Part shown: one piece after another, positions 56,068 to 63,183 of the stretch | How the letters are laid out: every line of letters starts with the position of its first letter | How positions within the stretch are numbered: the first letter of the stretch is position 1 | From: Salmonella enterica subsp. enterica serovar Typhimurium str. LT2 | GTDB lineage: Bacteria; Pseudomonadota; Gammaproteobacteria; Enterobacterales; Enterobacteriaceae | Direction of reading: 5' to 3' | NCBI RefSeq assembly: GCF_000006945.2 | Contig: NC_003197.2 | Span: 2,232,001 to 2,296,000 of the forward strand | Length of the DNA stretch: 64,000 nt | Notes under the pieces: model-generated | The model's input: only the letters and a program-made list of their open reading frames with translations | The model's database searches: none | Told to the model about the DNA's origin: nothing | Position numbers and translations under genes: made by a program

Positions 56068-56083
56068 TGTGAATTTACTCACA
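56068..56083. promoter_or_regulatory. CRP site of mglBAC
   Basis: Perfect TGTGA-N6-TCACA. Confidence 0.85.
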
Positions 56084-56085
56084 GA

Positions 56086-56101
56086 TTGAAAACGGTTACA
56101 T
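56086..56101. promoter_or_regulatory. GalR/GalS operator of mglBAC
   Basis: Minus strand TGTAACCGTTTTCA fits the GalR/GalS operator consensus (GTGNAANCGNTTNCAC) and is next to the CRP site. Confidence 0.75.
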
Positions 56102-56112
56102 GCGGTGCGTAA

Positions 56113-57135
56113 TCAGTTAGTGATCAGTACCGCATTCTGTCGCCATGCCACCGAATGGCGCCGTACCAGGGTCGGCATAAAGCAGTGCGTCGCCGTGATA
56201 TCCAGCGTGCCTGCGGCCCCCTGTAACGCCAGCTCGGTCGCGATTTTCGCCATAGAAGCAATAGGATAGCGCACGGTAGTCAACTGAGGATCGGTATAAC
56301 GAGCAATAGGGATATCATCGAAACCGATGACAGACAGATGCAAGGGAATGGCGATGCCGTTATCTTTTAACGCCGTCAGCGCGCCCGCCGCCATGTTATC
56401 GTTATAGGCAAATACCGCCGTCAGTTGCAGATTGCGTCCCAGCAACTCAACCATTGCCGACTCGCCGCCCTGCATGTCCGGCGTGCCGGTGCCTATCCAG
56501 CTCTCCGACGCAGCAATCCCCTGCTCTTGCAGCGCGTGTAACCACCCTTCTCTGCGCATCGCGTCATCTTCAATACGGTGGCTGGAGGCCAGGTAGCCGA
56601 TGCGTTGATGTCCATTATTCAGCAACATTCGGGTCGCCATTCTGGCGCCGCTCACATTGTCGAGACAAACACAACGATGCGCATAACCCGGCACGATACG
56701 GTTAATCAGCACCATACCGGGGATCTGATCCATAAAGTCGCTCAGCTCGCGATCGGTTAAGGCTTTTGAGTGAACAATCAATGCGTTACAACGCTGACGG
56801 ATCAAGACTTCAATCGCATGGCGCTCTTTTTCCGCCTCATGATAACTGTTGCCAATGAGAACATATTTCTGGTGCTGCTGCGCGACCAGATCTACGGCTT
56901 TCACCAGAGCGCCGAAAAAGGCATCGGAAACATCCATAACCACGACGCCGATGGTGTCGCTCACCTGAGTGGCCAGCGCTTGCGCATTCGCATTTGGCCG
57001 ATATCCCAGCAGGGTGACGGCCTGCATAACGGCGTCACGGGTGTCGGGACTGACCAACGCGCTGTTATTCAGTACGCGGGAAACGGTCGCTACAGACACG
57101 CCAGCCTGGCGCGCTACATCACGAATGGTGATCAT
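56113..57135 (-). CDS. galS: GalS, galactose isorepressor
   Basis: 340 residues from ATG 57135 (MITIRDVARQAGVSVATVSR); a further upstream ATG would add eight residues not found in the family. LacI-type helix-turn-helix at about 1-25 with the hinge region around 45-60 and a periplasmic-binding-like effector domain. It represses mglBAC and itself and responds to galactose. A GalS operator and a CRP-like site lie in its own promoter region. Confidence 0.95.
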   Translation of the reverse strand: MITIRDVARQAGVSVATVSRVLNNSALVSPDTRDAVMQAVTLLGYRPNANAQALATQVSDTIGVVVMDVSDAFFGALVKAVDLVAQQHQKYVLIGNSYHEAEKERHAIEVLIRQRCNALIVHSKALTDRELSDFMDQIPGMVLINRIVPGYAHRCVCLDNVSGARMATRMLLNNGHQRIGYLASSHRIEDDAMRREGWLHALQEQGIAASESWIGTGTPDMQGGESAMVELLGRNLQLTAVFAYNDNMAAGALTALKDNGIAIPLHLSVIGFDDIPIARYTDPQLTTVRYPIASMAKIATELALQGAAGTLDITATHCFMPTLVRRHSVAWRQNAVLITN

Positions 57136-57239
57136 ATTCACTGCCCTGTTTGAGTTCAAAAATGCTCACAAATGCCCCGTTAGCAGGCGGCTATTTTGTC
57201 AGCACCCTGCCCAGGGCTGCGTGAGAAACATCACAGGGA

Positions 57240-57286
57240 TGGAAACGGTTACAGCCATTTTGTTAATGAATGTGATCCAGATCGTT
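57240..57286 (-). promoter_or_regulatory. galS autoregulatory region: GalS operator and CRP-like site
   Basis: TGGAAACGGTTACA (57240-57253) fits the GalR/GalS operator. A weaker CRP site, TGTGA-N6-TCGTT (57271-57286), overlaps the yeiB stop codon (57285-57287). Confidence 0.6.
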
Positions 57287-58427
57287 ATCTGAGCGATCCT
57301 GACGCGCGCAACGTGAGTTGACGCCATAACCACTCGACCGGTCCCTGTCGCCAGAAACGTAGCCAGATGACGGAAAAGAGAAGGTTTATTGCCCATACCG
57401 GAACGACAAAGAACAAGAGTTCCAGTCGATTGAATTTCATAAATAAGCCAAACTGATAAAACAGCGTGGTACAGATGATCGTCTGCAGCAGATAATTGGT
57501 CAGCGCCATTCGCCCTACGCAGGCAATGGCAAGCGTCAGTCTGCATCGGCTAAGCTGCGGCCAGAAGCCAAACATCAGCGCGGCATAGCCCAGCGTTTGC
57601 AACGGCGCGCTCAGTTCGCGCGGCGCCTGCAATAAGAAGGCGCACCAGCGGTACGCCCAGTCCAGCCGCCATTGTAAGATGACCGCAGGCAGGTTGATCA
57701 TTAGCCCTAACGCCACCAGCAGAGCCCCGGTACGGCGATAGTGCCGCAGACTGTACTGACCTTTCAGCCAGCCGCTACGCATTAGCGCAGCGCCCAGCAG
57801 CATCATACCCGCCAGTTGCCAGCCATACTGCGCGCCGAGCGCCAGTAAACTATTCGACAGCATCTCTGCCCGGTTGCTGATAGCCTCCATGCCGCCATTC
57901 AGCTTCCAGTATTTTTCATACAATATTGCCGACGCATCCGGCGTCCAGGCGCGGCTGGTTTCGCTACTCGATACCACGCCCAGCAGCAGTAGCACGCCAA
58001 TCCCGACCAGATAAAGGAGTATGCCGGTATTGAACAGGCTTTTTACCGAAGGCGCATCGCGTATCAGTCGCCAGCAAATTAACCCGACCAGACCGTAGGC
58101 CAGCAGAATGTCGCCGTCCCAAAAGAATAACGCATGGATAAAACCTAACAGTACCAATAGCGTTAAGCGCGACTGAATCCACTGTTTACCACGCGGAAGC
58201 AGCATTTGTAGCCCCGCGCCAAACAACAACGCGAACAGCGTAAGAAACTTAGCCTGCGCCACAATATCGAGAATCGCCCAGGACCAGGCGTCTTCGGGAA
58301 CGATCGCGCCGTACCAGGCGGGATTGAGATAAGCCGCCTTCGGCAATCCAAAGGCGCTAATGTTAAGAAGCAGGATACCGAGGATAGCGACGCCACGTAC
58401 AAAATCCAGCGTGACATTACGCTCCAT
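57285..58427 (-). CDS. yeiB: YeiB, DUF418 inner membrane protein
   Basis: 380 residues from ATG 58427 (MERNVTLDFVRGVAILGILL) with GGTGGAG upstream; an ATG at 58445 would add six residues. About ten membrane helices with the DFVRGVAILGIL start typical of DUF418/DUF405 proteins, and a C-terminal DUF418 domain (QGPVEWLWRQLT). Function unknown. It follows folE closely (14-bp gap) and is probably cotranscribed. Confidence 0.9.
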   Translation of the reverse strand: MERNVTLDFVRGVAILGILLLNISAFGLPKAAYLNPAWYGAIVPEDAWSWAILDIVAQAKFLTLFALLFGAGLQMLLPRGKQWIQSRLTLLVLLGFIHALFFWDGDILLAYGLVGLICWRLIRDAPSVKSLFNTGILLYLVGIGVLLLLGVVSSSETSRAWTPDASAILYEKYWKLNGGMEAISNRAEMLSNSLLALGAQYGWQLAGMMLLGAALMRSGWLKGQYSLRHYRRTGALLVALGLMINLPAVILQWRLDWAYRWCAFLLQAPRELSAPLQTLGYAALMFGFWPQLSRCRLTLAIACVGRMALTNYLLQTIICTTLFYQFGLFMKFNRLELLFFVVPVWAINLLFSVIWLRFWRQGPVEWLWRQLTLRASGSLR

Positions 58428-58441
58428 CGTCTCCACCTTAA

Positions 58442-59110
58442 TCATGGATGATGGCGAACGGCACGCAGAAACTCCTGGCGCGTATTCTGGCTGGACTTAA
58501 ACAATCCGCCCAGCGACGTCGTCGTCGTGGCGCTGGTTGCGTCACGAATACCGCGCGCTTTCACGCAGTAATGCACCGCATCAATCGATACCGCTACATT
58601 ATTGGTGCCGAGCAAGGTTTGCAGCGCCGTCAGAATTTGTTGGGTCAAACGTTCCTGAACCTGCGGACGCTGGGCGAAGAATTGCACGATGCGGTTAATT
58701 TTCGACAGGCCGATCACGGAATCTTTGGGGATATACGCGACGGTCGCTTTGCCATCAATGGTCACGAAGTGATGTTCACAGGTGCTGGTCAGCGTGATAT
58801 CGCGGACGGTGACCATTTCATCCACCTTCATTTTATTTTCAATGAGGGTAATTTTCGGGAAATTGGCATAGTCGAGGCCGGCGAAAATCTCGTCAACGTA
58901 CATCTTAGCGATACGATGCGGCGTTTCCATCAGACTGTCATCGCTCAAATCGAGATTCAGCAACTGCATAATCTCAGTCATATGCCCTGCGATAAGGCTT
59001 TTTCGCGTTTCATTATCCAGTTCATCCATAGGCGGGCGCAGCGGCGTTTCCAGCCCCCGGGCAACCAGCGCGTCATGAACCAGGGCCGCTTCTTTACTGA
59101 GTGATGGCAT
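58442..59110 (-). CDS. folE: FolE, GTP cyclohydrolase I
   Basis: 222 residues from ATG 59110 ([19 protein letters not shown]). Zinc ligands in [12 protein letters not shown] (Cys and His, about residues 109-120) and in [13 protein letters not shown] (Cys, about 181). It makes dihydroneopterin triphosphate from GTP, the first step of folate synthesis. Confidence 0.96.
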
Positions 59111-59439
59111 TAATCGTGTTCTCCTGCAGGTGTGGCGCCTCTGCCCTGCATGGGGCAAAGTTTGTCAATATTGTGACAGTGTGATTATTGTGCGTGAGGT
59201 AGCGCACATAATCCAGTATTCACGCCCATAATTGTTGAAATTGTCGCTGCCTTTCATGACATCTGTTCCGGTGCGAAAATGATGGCAGGACAAAGGGCAT
59301 ATTTGTTAACGCAACGTTATTTAAATGATGAAGCATGTTTATGTATTACGGAAGTGAAAGTTACTCACAACGCGGTGAATAATCTGTATTATGAAGAATC
59401 TGCATACCTTATCAGGTTCACTATAAAAGGAGCCCCCGC
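59111..59439. other. 329-bp intergenic region between divergent folE and yeiG
   Basis: It holds the promoters of folE (leftward) and yeiG (rightward). The visible structure is an imperfect inverted repeat, GATTATTGTGCG (59183-59194) and CGCACATAATC (59203-59213), with one extra base in the left arm, at a place that could serve as an operator for folE. I see no gene in it. Confidence 0.55.
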
Positions 59440-60297
59440 ATGGAAATGCTCGAAGAGCACCGATGTTTTGGCGGCTGGCAGCAGCGCTGGCGTCATCATG
59501 CCGCCACGCTAAACTGCGCCATGACATTCAGCATTTTTCTTCCGCCGACTCAGGATAATGAACCGCCTCCGGTACTGTACTGGTTGTCTGGGTTGACCTG
59601 CAATGATGAGAACTTTACCACCAAAGCAGGCGCGCAGCGTATCGCAGCAGAACTGGGCATTGTATTGGTGATGCCGGATACCAGTCCACGCGGTGAACAG
59701 GTCGCCGACGATAGCGGATACGATTTAGGCCACGGCGCCGGGTTTTATCTCAATGCCACACAGCCGCCCTGGGCCAGCCATTATCGCATGTACGATTACC
59801 TGCGCGATGAGCTTCCGGCGCTTATCCAGACACAGTTTAACGTCAGCGACCGTTGCGCCATCAGCGGGCACTCGATGGGCGGCCACGGCGCATTAATCAT
59901 GGCGCTGAAAAATCCGGGCAAATACACCAGCGTCTCTGCTTTTGCGCCTATCGTCAACCCCAGCCGCGTGCCGTGGGGAATCAAAGCGCTTACCGCTTAT
60001 CTCGGCGAAGATGAATCAGCCTGGACTGAGTGGGATAGCTGCGAATTAATGCTGGCCAGCCAGCCGCAGGACGCCATTCCTGTGCTCATCGATCAGGGCG
60101 ACAGCGATCAATTCCTCGCCGATCAGCTTCAGCCCGCCGTACTGGCGGAAGCCGCGCGGCAAACCGCCTGGCCGATGACGCTAAGAATCCAGCCTGGCTA
60201 CGATCATAGCTATTATTTTATTGCGTCCTTCATTGAGGACCATCTGCGCTTTCATGCCCGGTATTTACGGGACGAGCGTGAGACGTCACCAACATAA
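59440..60297 (+). CDS. yeiG: YeiG, S-formylglutathione hydrolase
   Basis: 285 residues, esterase D type. Nucleophile Ser in GHSMGGHGA (about residues 145-153), the YWLSGLTCNDENF segment near residue 40, and the catalytic His in GYDHSYYFIASF (about 260). It hydrolyses S-formylglutathione to formate and glutathione in formaldehyde detoxification. The C-terminus is seven residues longer than I recall for E. coli YeiG, and its last 12 bp overlap the 3' end of the opposing XRE gene. Confidence 0.94.
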   Translation: MEMLEEHRCFGGWQQRWRHHAATLNCAMTFSIFLPPTQDNEPPPVLYWLSGLTCNDENFTTKAGAQRIAAELGIVLVMPDTSPRGEQVADDSGYDLGHGAGFYLNATQPPWASHYRMYDYLRDELPALIQTQFNVSDRCAISGHSMGGHGALIMALKNPGKYTSVSAFAPIVNPSRVPWGIKALTAYLGEDESAWTEWDSCELMLASQPQDAIPVLIDQGDSDQFLADQLQPAVLAEAARQTAWPMTLRIQPGYDHSYYFIASFIEDHLRFHARYLRDERETSPT

Positions 60298-60675
60298 TGA
60301 ATTTTCCAGCGCCGCGCTGTAATTCACCTCCTCCGACTGCGGCGCGGAAGATTTATTATTTAAATCCGCGGCCTGCTGGCGTACCTGAAGGCGGCCGCTG
60401 CCCTCTCCGCCTTCATAACTTTCGTGAAAATTACGCAGCTCGGATTCAAACAGCACCGCATCAAGATTATGCAACTTATCCAGCGCCCGCAGGAGAGAAA
60501 TTAACGTATCAAGATTGAGCCCTCCTCCCTTCTCGATACGCTTGATGGTGGCAATGCCAACGTGCGCGCGATCGGCAAGCTGCTGCTGGGTCATCGAAAG
60601 AGACAGACGCGTCTCCTTTAAGCGGGCGCACAACGACAGGATAATCTCATCGTTATTCATCGTATTGTATTTCAC
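60286..60675 (-). CDS. XRE-family HTH regulator of the adjacent cluster
   Basis: 129 residues from a GTG at 60675 with GAGAGGG at a 7-base spacing; the ATG at 60660 lacks any ribosome site, so the GTG start is preferred. An XRE/Cro HTH (TRLSLSMTQQQLADRAHVGI, about residues 23-42, then ATIKRIEKGG) is followed by a low-complexity hydrophilic tail. The start is 4 bp beyond the stop of the dehydratase gene, so the two are coupled. Likely an autoregulator of the divergent locus. I do not recognise it as a named protein. Confidence 0.82.
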   Translation of the reverse strand: MKYNTMNNDEIILSLCARLKETRLSLSMTQQQLADRAHVGIATIKRIEKGGGLNLDTLISLLRALDKLHNLDAVLFESELRNFHESYEGGEGSGRLQVRQQAADLNNKSSAPQSEEVNYSAALENSLCW

Positions 60676-60679
60676 GCTG

Positions 60680-62047
60680 TTACCCTCTCTTGCGCGGCTG
60701 AATTTTCCCCAGCGAACCATGATACGTTTCACGGTATTTAGCGCTCATGTCTTTACCGGTCTCGTACATCGCAGCAATGATCTCATCGAGCGAAATACAG
60801 GGTTCGCTTACGCGACTCATCGCCATCGTCGCCGCGTTTATCGCTTTCACGGCAGAGATAGCATTTCTCTCTATGCAGGGAATTTGTACCTGTCCGCCCA
60901 GCGGATCGCAGGTCAATCCCAGATGATGTTCCATGGCAATTTCAGCGGCGCTCAGCGTTTGCTCCACGGATGCGCCCATTAGTTCAGCCAGGCCCGCCGC
61001 CGCCATTGAGCACGCCACGCCGATTTCCCCCTGACAGCCAACTTCAGATCCCAGAATAGAGGCGTTTTGTTTAAACAACATCGCGATAGCGGCGGCGGTC
61101 AGGAAGAAACGGGTCAGAGCACCGGGCTCCAGCGGCGTGACAAATTTATCATACCAGCAAAGCGCTGCCGGAATGATGCCGCACGCACCATTGGTTGGCG
61201 CGGTAACAATCTGTCCGCCGCTGGCATTTTCTTCGCTTACCGCAATCGCGAAGGCATTGACCCAGTTCAGCGCGGTTAAAAAATCGCTGGCGGAGCGATT
61301 AGCCTGTAACGTCTTATGTAACGCGCAGGCGCGCCGCGGTACCTGATAGGGGCCGGGTAATACCCCCTCAGTATGCAGGCCGCGATAAACCGCCTGCTGC
61401 ATCACGTCCCATATTTGCGCCAGATAATTCTGCAACGTCTGTGGCGAGTGGCGGCACAGCTCATTTTTCATCATCAGCGCCGCCACGGACAGGCCGTTAC
61501 GCCGACACAGCGCCAGCAACTGCGCGGCATGACTAAATTCAAAGGGCGACACTGTACGCAAAGGAAGCGATGGCGTCAGCGGCTCGCCATGTTTGCGAAC
61601 CTGTCCGGCGCCGGTCGAAAACCAGGTCTCTTCATACACCGTGAAATAATCATCTCTGGCGCGAAACGTCATGGCATAAGGATGGCCTGGATGCGCCTGG
61701 TGATTGGCGATAATCTTGACTTTTATCGTGATTCCGCCCGCGTCGGAGAGCGGGAGTTCGATTTTGTTTTCATTTTCCGCACGCTTAATCACCGCCATAT
61801 ACGAACGGAGATCGACATTCTCCGGCTGGCAACCCAGCAGCCCAAGATAAAGGGCGGTATCCACATTGTGGCACTTGCGGCTTAACGATAACGCGCCATA
61901 CAGCTCGATTTCAATTTCCCGAATTAGCGGTAACGTCTCTTGTTCTCTGAGCAATGAAATAAAGTGACAGGCGGCGCGCATCGGCCCTACGGTACGTGAG
62001 CTGGATGGACCTATTACTATTTTGAATATATCAAGGCAACTCTCCAT
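60680..62047 (-). CDS. SdaA-like iron-sulfur L-serine/hydroxy-amino-acid dehydratase
   Basis: 455 residues from ATG 62047, with AAAGGA upstream. It has the SdaA/SdaB plan: N-terminal beta domain (1-150) and C-terminal 4Fe-4S domain. The three cluster cysteines are C338 (GCQGE), C380 (LTCDP) and C391 (IPCIERNA), with spacings equal to those of characterised enzymes, and TAPTNGACG is intact. The N-terminal motifs differ from SdaA as I recall it: SSSHT is SSSRT (Arg18), GKGH is RKCH (57-60), and H-x-N becomes H-P-Y (122-124). It probably deaminates serine or a relative, but the specificity may have changed. Divergent from the phosphatase gene. Confidence 0.82.
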   Translation of the reverse strand: MESCLDIFKIVIGPSSSRTVGPMRAACHFISLLREQETLPLIREIEIELYGALSLSRKCHNVDTALYLGLLGCQPENVDLRSYMAVIKRAENENKIELPLSDAGGITIKVKIIANHQAHPGHPYAMTFRARDDYFTVYEETWFSTGAGQVRKHGEPLTPSLPLRTVSPFEFSHAAQLLALCRRNGLSVAALMMKNELCRHSPQTLQNYLAQIWDVMQQAVYRGLHTEGVLPGPYQVPRRACALHKTLQANRSASDFLTALNWVNAFAIAVSEENASGGQIVTAPTNGACGIIPAALCWYDKFVTPLEPGALTRFFLTAAAIAMLFKQNASILGSEVGCQGEIGVACSMAAAGLAELMGASVEQTLSAAEIAMEHHLGLTCDPLGGQVQIPCIERNAISAVKAINAATMAMSRVSEPCISLDEIIAAMYETGKDMSAKYRETYHGSLGKIQPRKRG

Positions 62048-62263
62048 CGTTATATCAATCCTTTCAGTGTCATTCGCGTTCAGTAATAAATAACATCCTC
62101 GCACAGTTGGCATATCAAAAGTGATACCTTTTGTGTCTGAACTTTACCTGGTATCAAAAACAACGCTTTTTTAGCCCTTTTCTGGCTGTGATATCTGTGA
62201 TAGCACGAGATTCCACGCCGCAAAAGAGCCATTATAATACCCGTAAATTAAGGGAGTTATCAT
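62048..62263. promoter_or_regulatory. Divergent promoter region of the dehydratase and phosphatase genes
   Basis: On the minus strand, TTGATA (62113-62118) and TGTTAT (62090-62095) with a 17-base spacer form a fair sigma-70 promoter for the dehydratase. Dyads built on TGATA overlap its -35: TATCA (62113-62117)/TGATA (62122-62126), and TGATACC (62122-62128)/GGTATCA (62150-62156). More TGATA copies lie at 62189-62202. They are candidate operators for the XRE regulator. Confidence 0.55.
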
Positions 62264-63151
62264 ATGAGCATTATTTATTTTATTACTACACAGGATATCG
62301 ATACGTTTCAGAAAAAATTACAGGAAACGTTATTTAATGCCGTCACCATGCCGTTTCCGCTATTATTTGATAAACGTTATGCCGCGCTTATCAATACCGC
62401 TTATTTAAAGCTTACGCTGCCAGCGGAATGTCTGACGCCTGAATTTTATCGCTATTTACGCGAACTCTCATTGCAATGGCAGTTTGATTTTTTTATTAAG
62501 CCGCAGCCACTGCCTGCTAACGGTATTATCGCGTTTGATATGGACTCGACATTTATTGCGGAAGAAGGCGTGGATGAAATTGCCCGCGAGCTTGGCATGT
62601 CGACGCAAATCACCGCCATTACCCAACAGGCGATGGAGGGCAAGCTTGATTTTAACGCCAGTTTTACCCGACGTATCGGAATGTTGAAAGGCACACCGAA
62701 AGCAGTGCTGAACGCCGTATGCGATCGCATGACCCTTTCGCCAGGCCTGTTAACTATTCTGCCAGTCATCAAGGCCAAAGGATTTAAAACCGCGATTATC
62801 TCCGGGGGACTGGATATATTCACCCAGCGTCTAAAAGAACGGTATCAACTGGATTATGCCTTTTCGAATACGGTTGAAATACGCGATAACGTTCTGACGG
62901 ATAACATTACCTTGCCGATTATGAACGCCGCAAACAAAAAACAGACGCTGGTTGACCTGGCTGCCCGGTTAAATATTGCCACGGAGAATATTATTGCCTG
63001 CGGTGATGGCGCCAACGATCTGCCGATGTTAGAACATGCTGGCACCGGTATTGCCTGGAAAGCGAAGCCGGTTGTACGGAAAAAAATCCACCATCAGATT
63101 AATTATCACGGTTTCGAATTGCTTCTTTTTCTTATTGAAGATGAATTATAA
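62264..63151 (+). CDS. SerB-like phosphoserine phosphatase (HAD family)
   Basis: 295 residues from ATG 62264 with AAGGGAG upstream. HAD motif I FDMDST (Asp92 nucleophile, Asp94), motif II IISGG (Ser180), and motif IV GDGANDLPM (Asp248, Asp252) are intact. Glu101 and Arg137 fall at the positions of the substrate-binding Glu and Arg of phosphoserine phosphatase, and LDFNASFTRRIGMLKG matches the SerB cap segment. The 85-residue N-terminal part is shorter than and unlike the ACT-like region of SerB. Housekeeping SerB is expected elsewhere, so this is a second, cluster-specific enzyme. Confidence 0.85.
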   Translation: MSIIYFITTQDIDTFQKKLQETLFNAVTMPFPLLFDKRYAALINTAYLKLTLPAECLTPEFYRYLRELSLQWQFDFFIKPQPLPANGIIAFDMDSTFIAEEGVDEIARELGMSTQITAITQQAMEGKLDFNASFTRRIGMLKGTPKAVLNAVCDRMTLSPGLLTILPVIKAKGFKTAIISGGLDIFTQRLKERYQLDYAFSNTVEIRDNVLTDNITLPIMNAANKKQTLVDLAARLNIATENIIACGDGANDLPMLEHAGTGIAWKAKPVVRKKIHHQINYHGFELLLFLIEDEL

Positions 63152-63183
63152 CGCGACTCACCTCGCCGGAAGGGAATTTTAAA

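Larger units (their letters stand above)
55615..56112 (-). promoter_or_regulatory. mglBAC upstream region with long leader
   Basis: 498 bp between mglB and galS. From right to left it holds a GalR/GalS operator (56086-56101), a perfect CRP site (56068-56083), a -10 box TATGAT on the minus strand (56041-56046), giving a start near 56034, and then about 420 bases of leader. Within the leader lies the 206-bp palindromic element at 55709-55914. Removing that element leaves about 290 bp, similar to the galS-mglB spacing I recall for E. coli. Confidence 0.75.

Noticed and set aside
58448..59104. 218-residue frame opposite folE
   Set aside because: Complete antisense of folE; no ribosome site.
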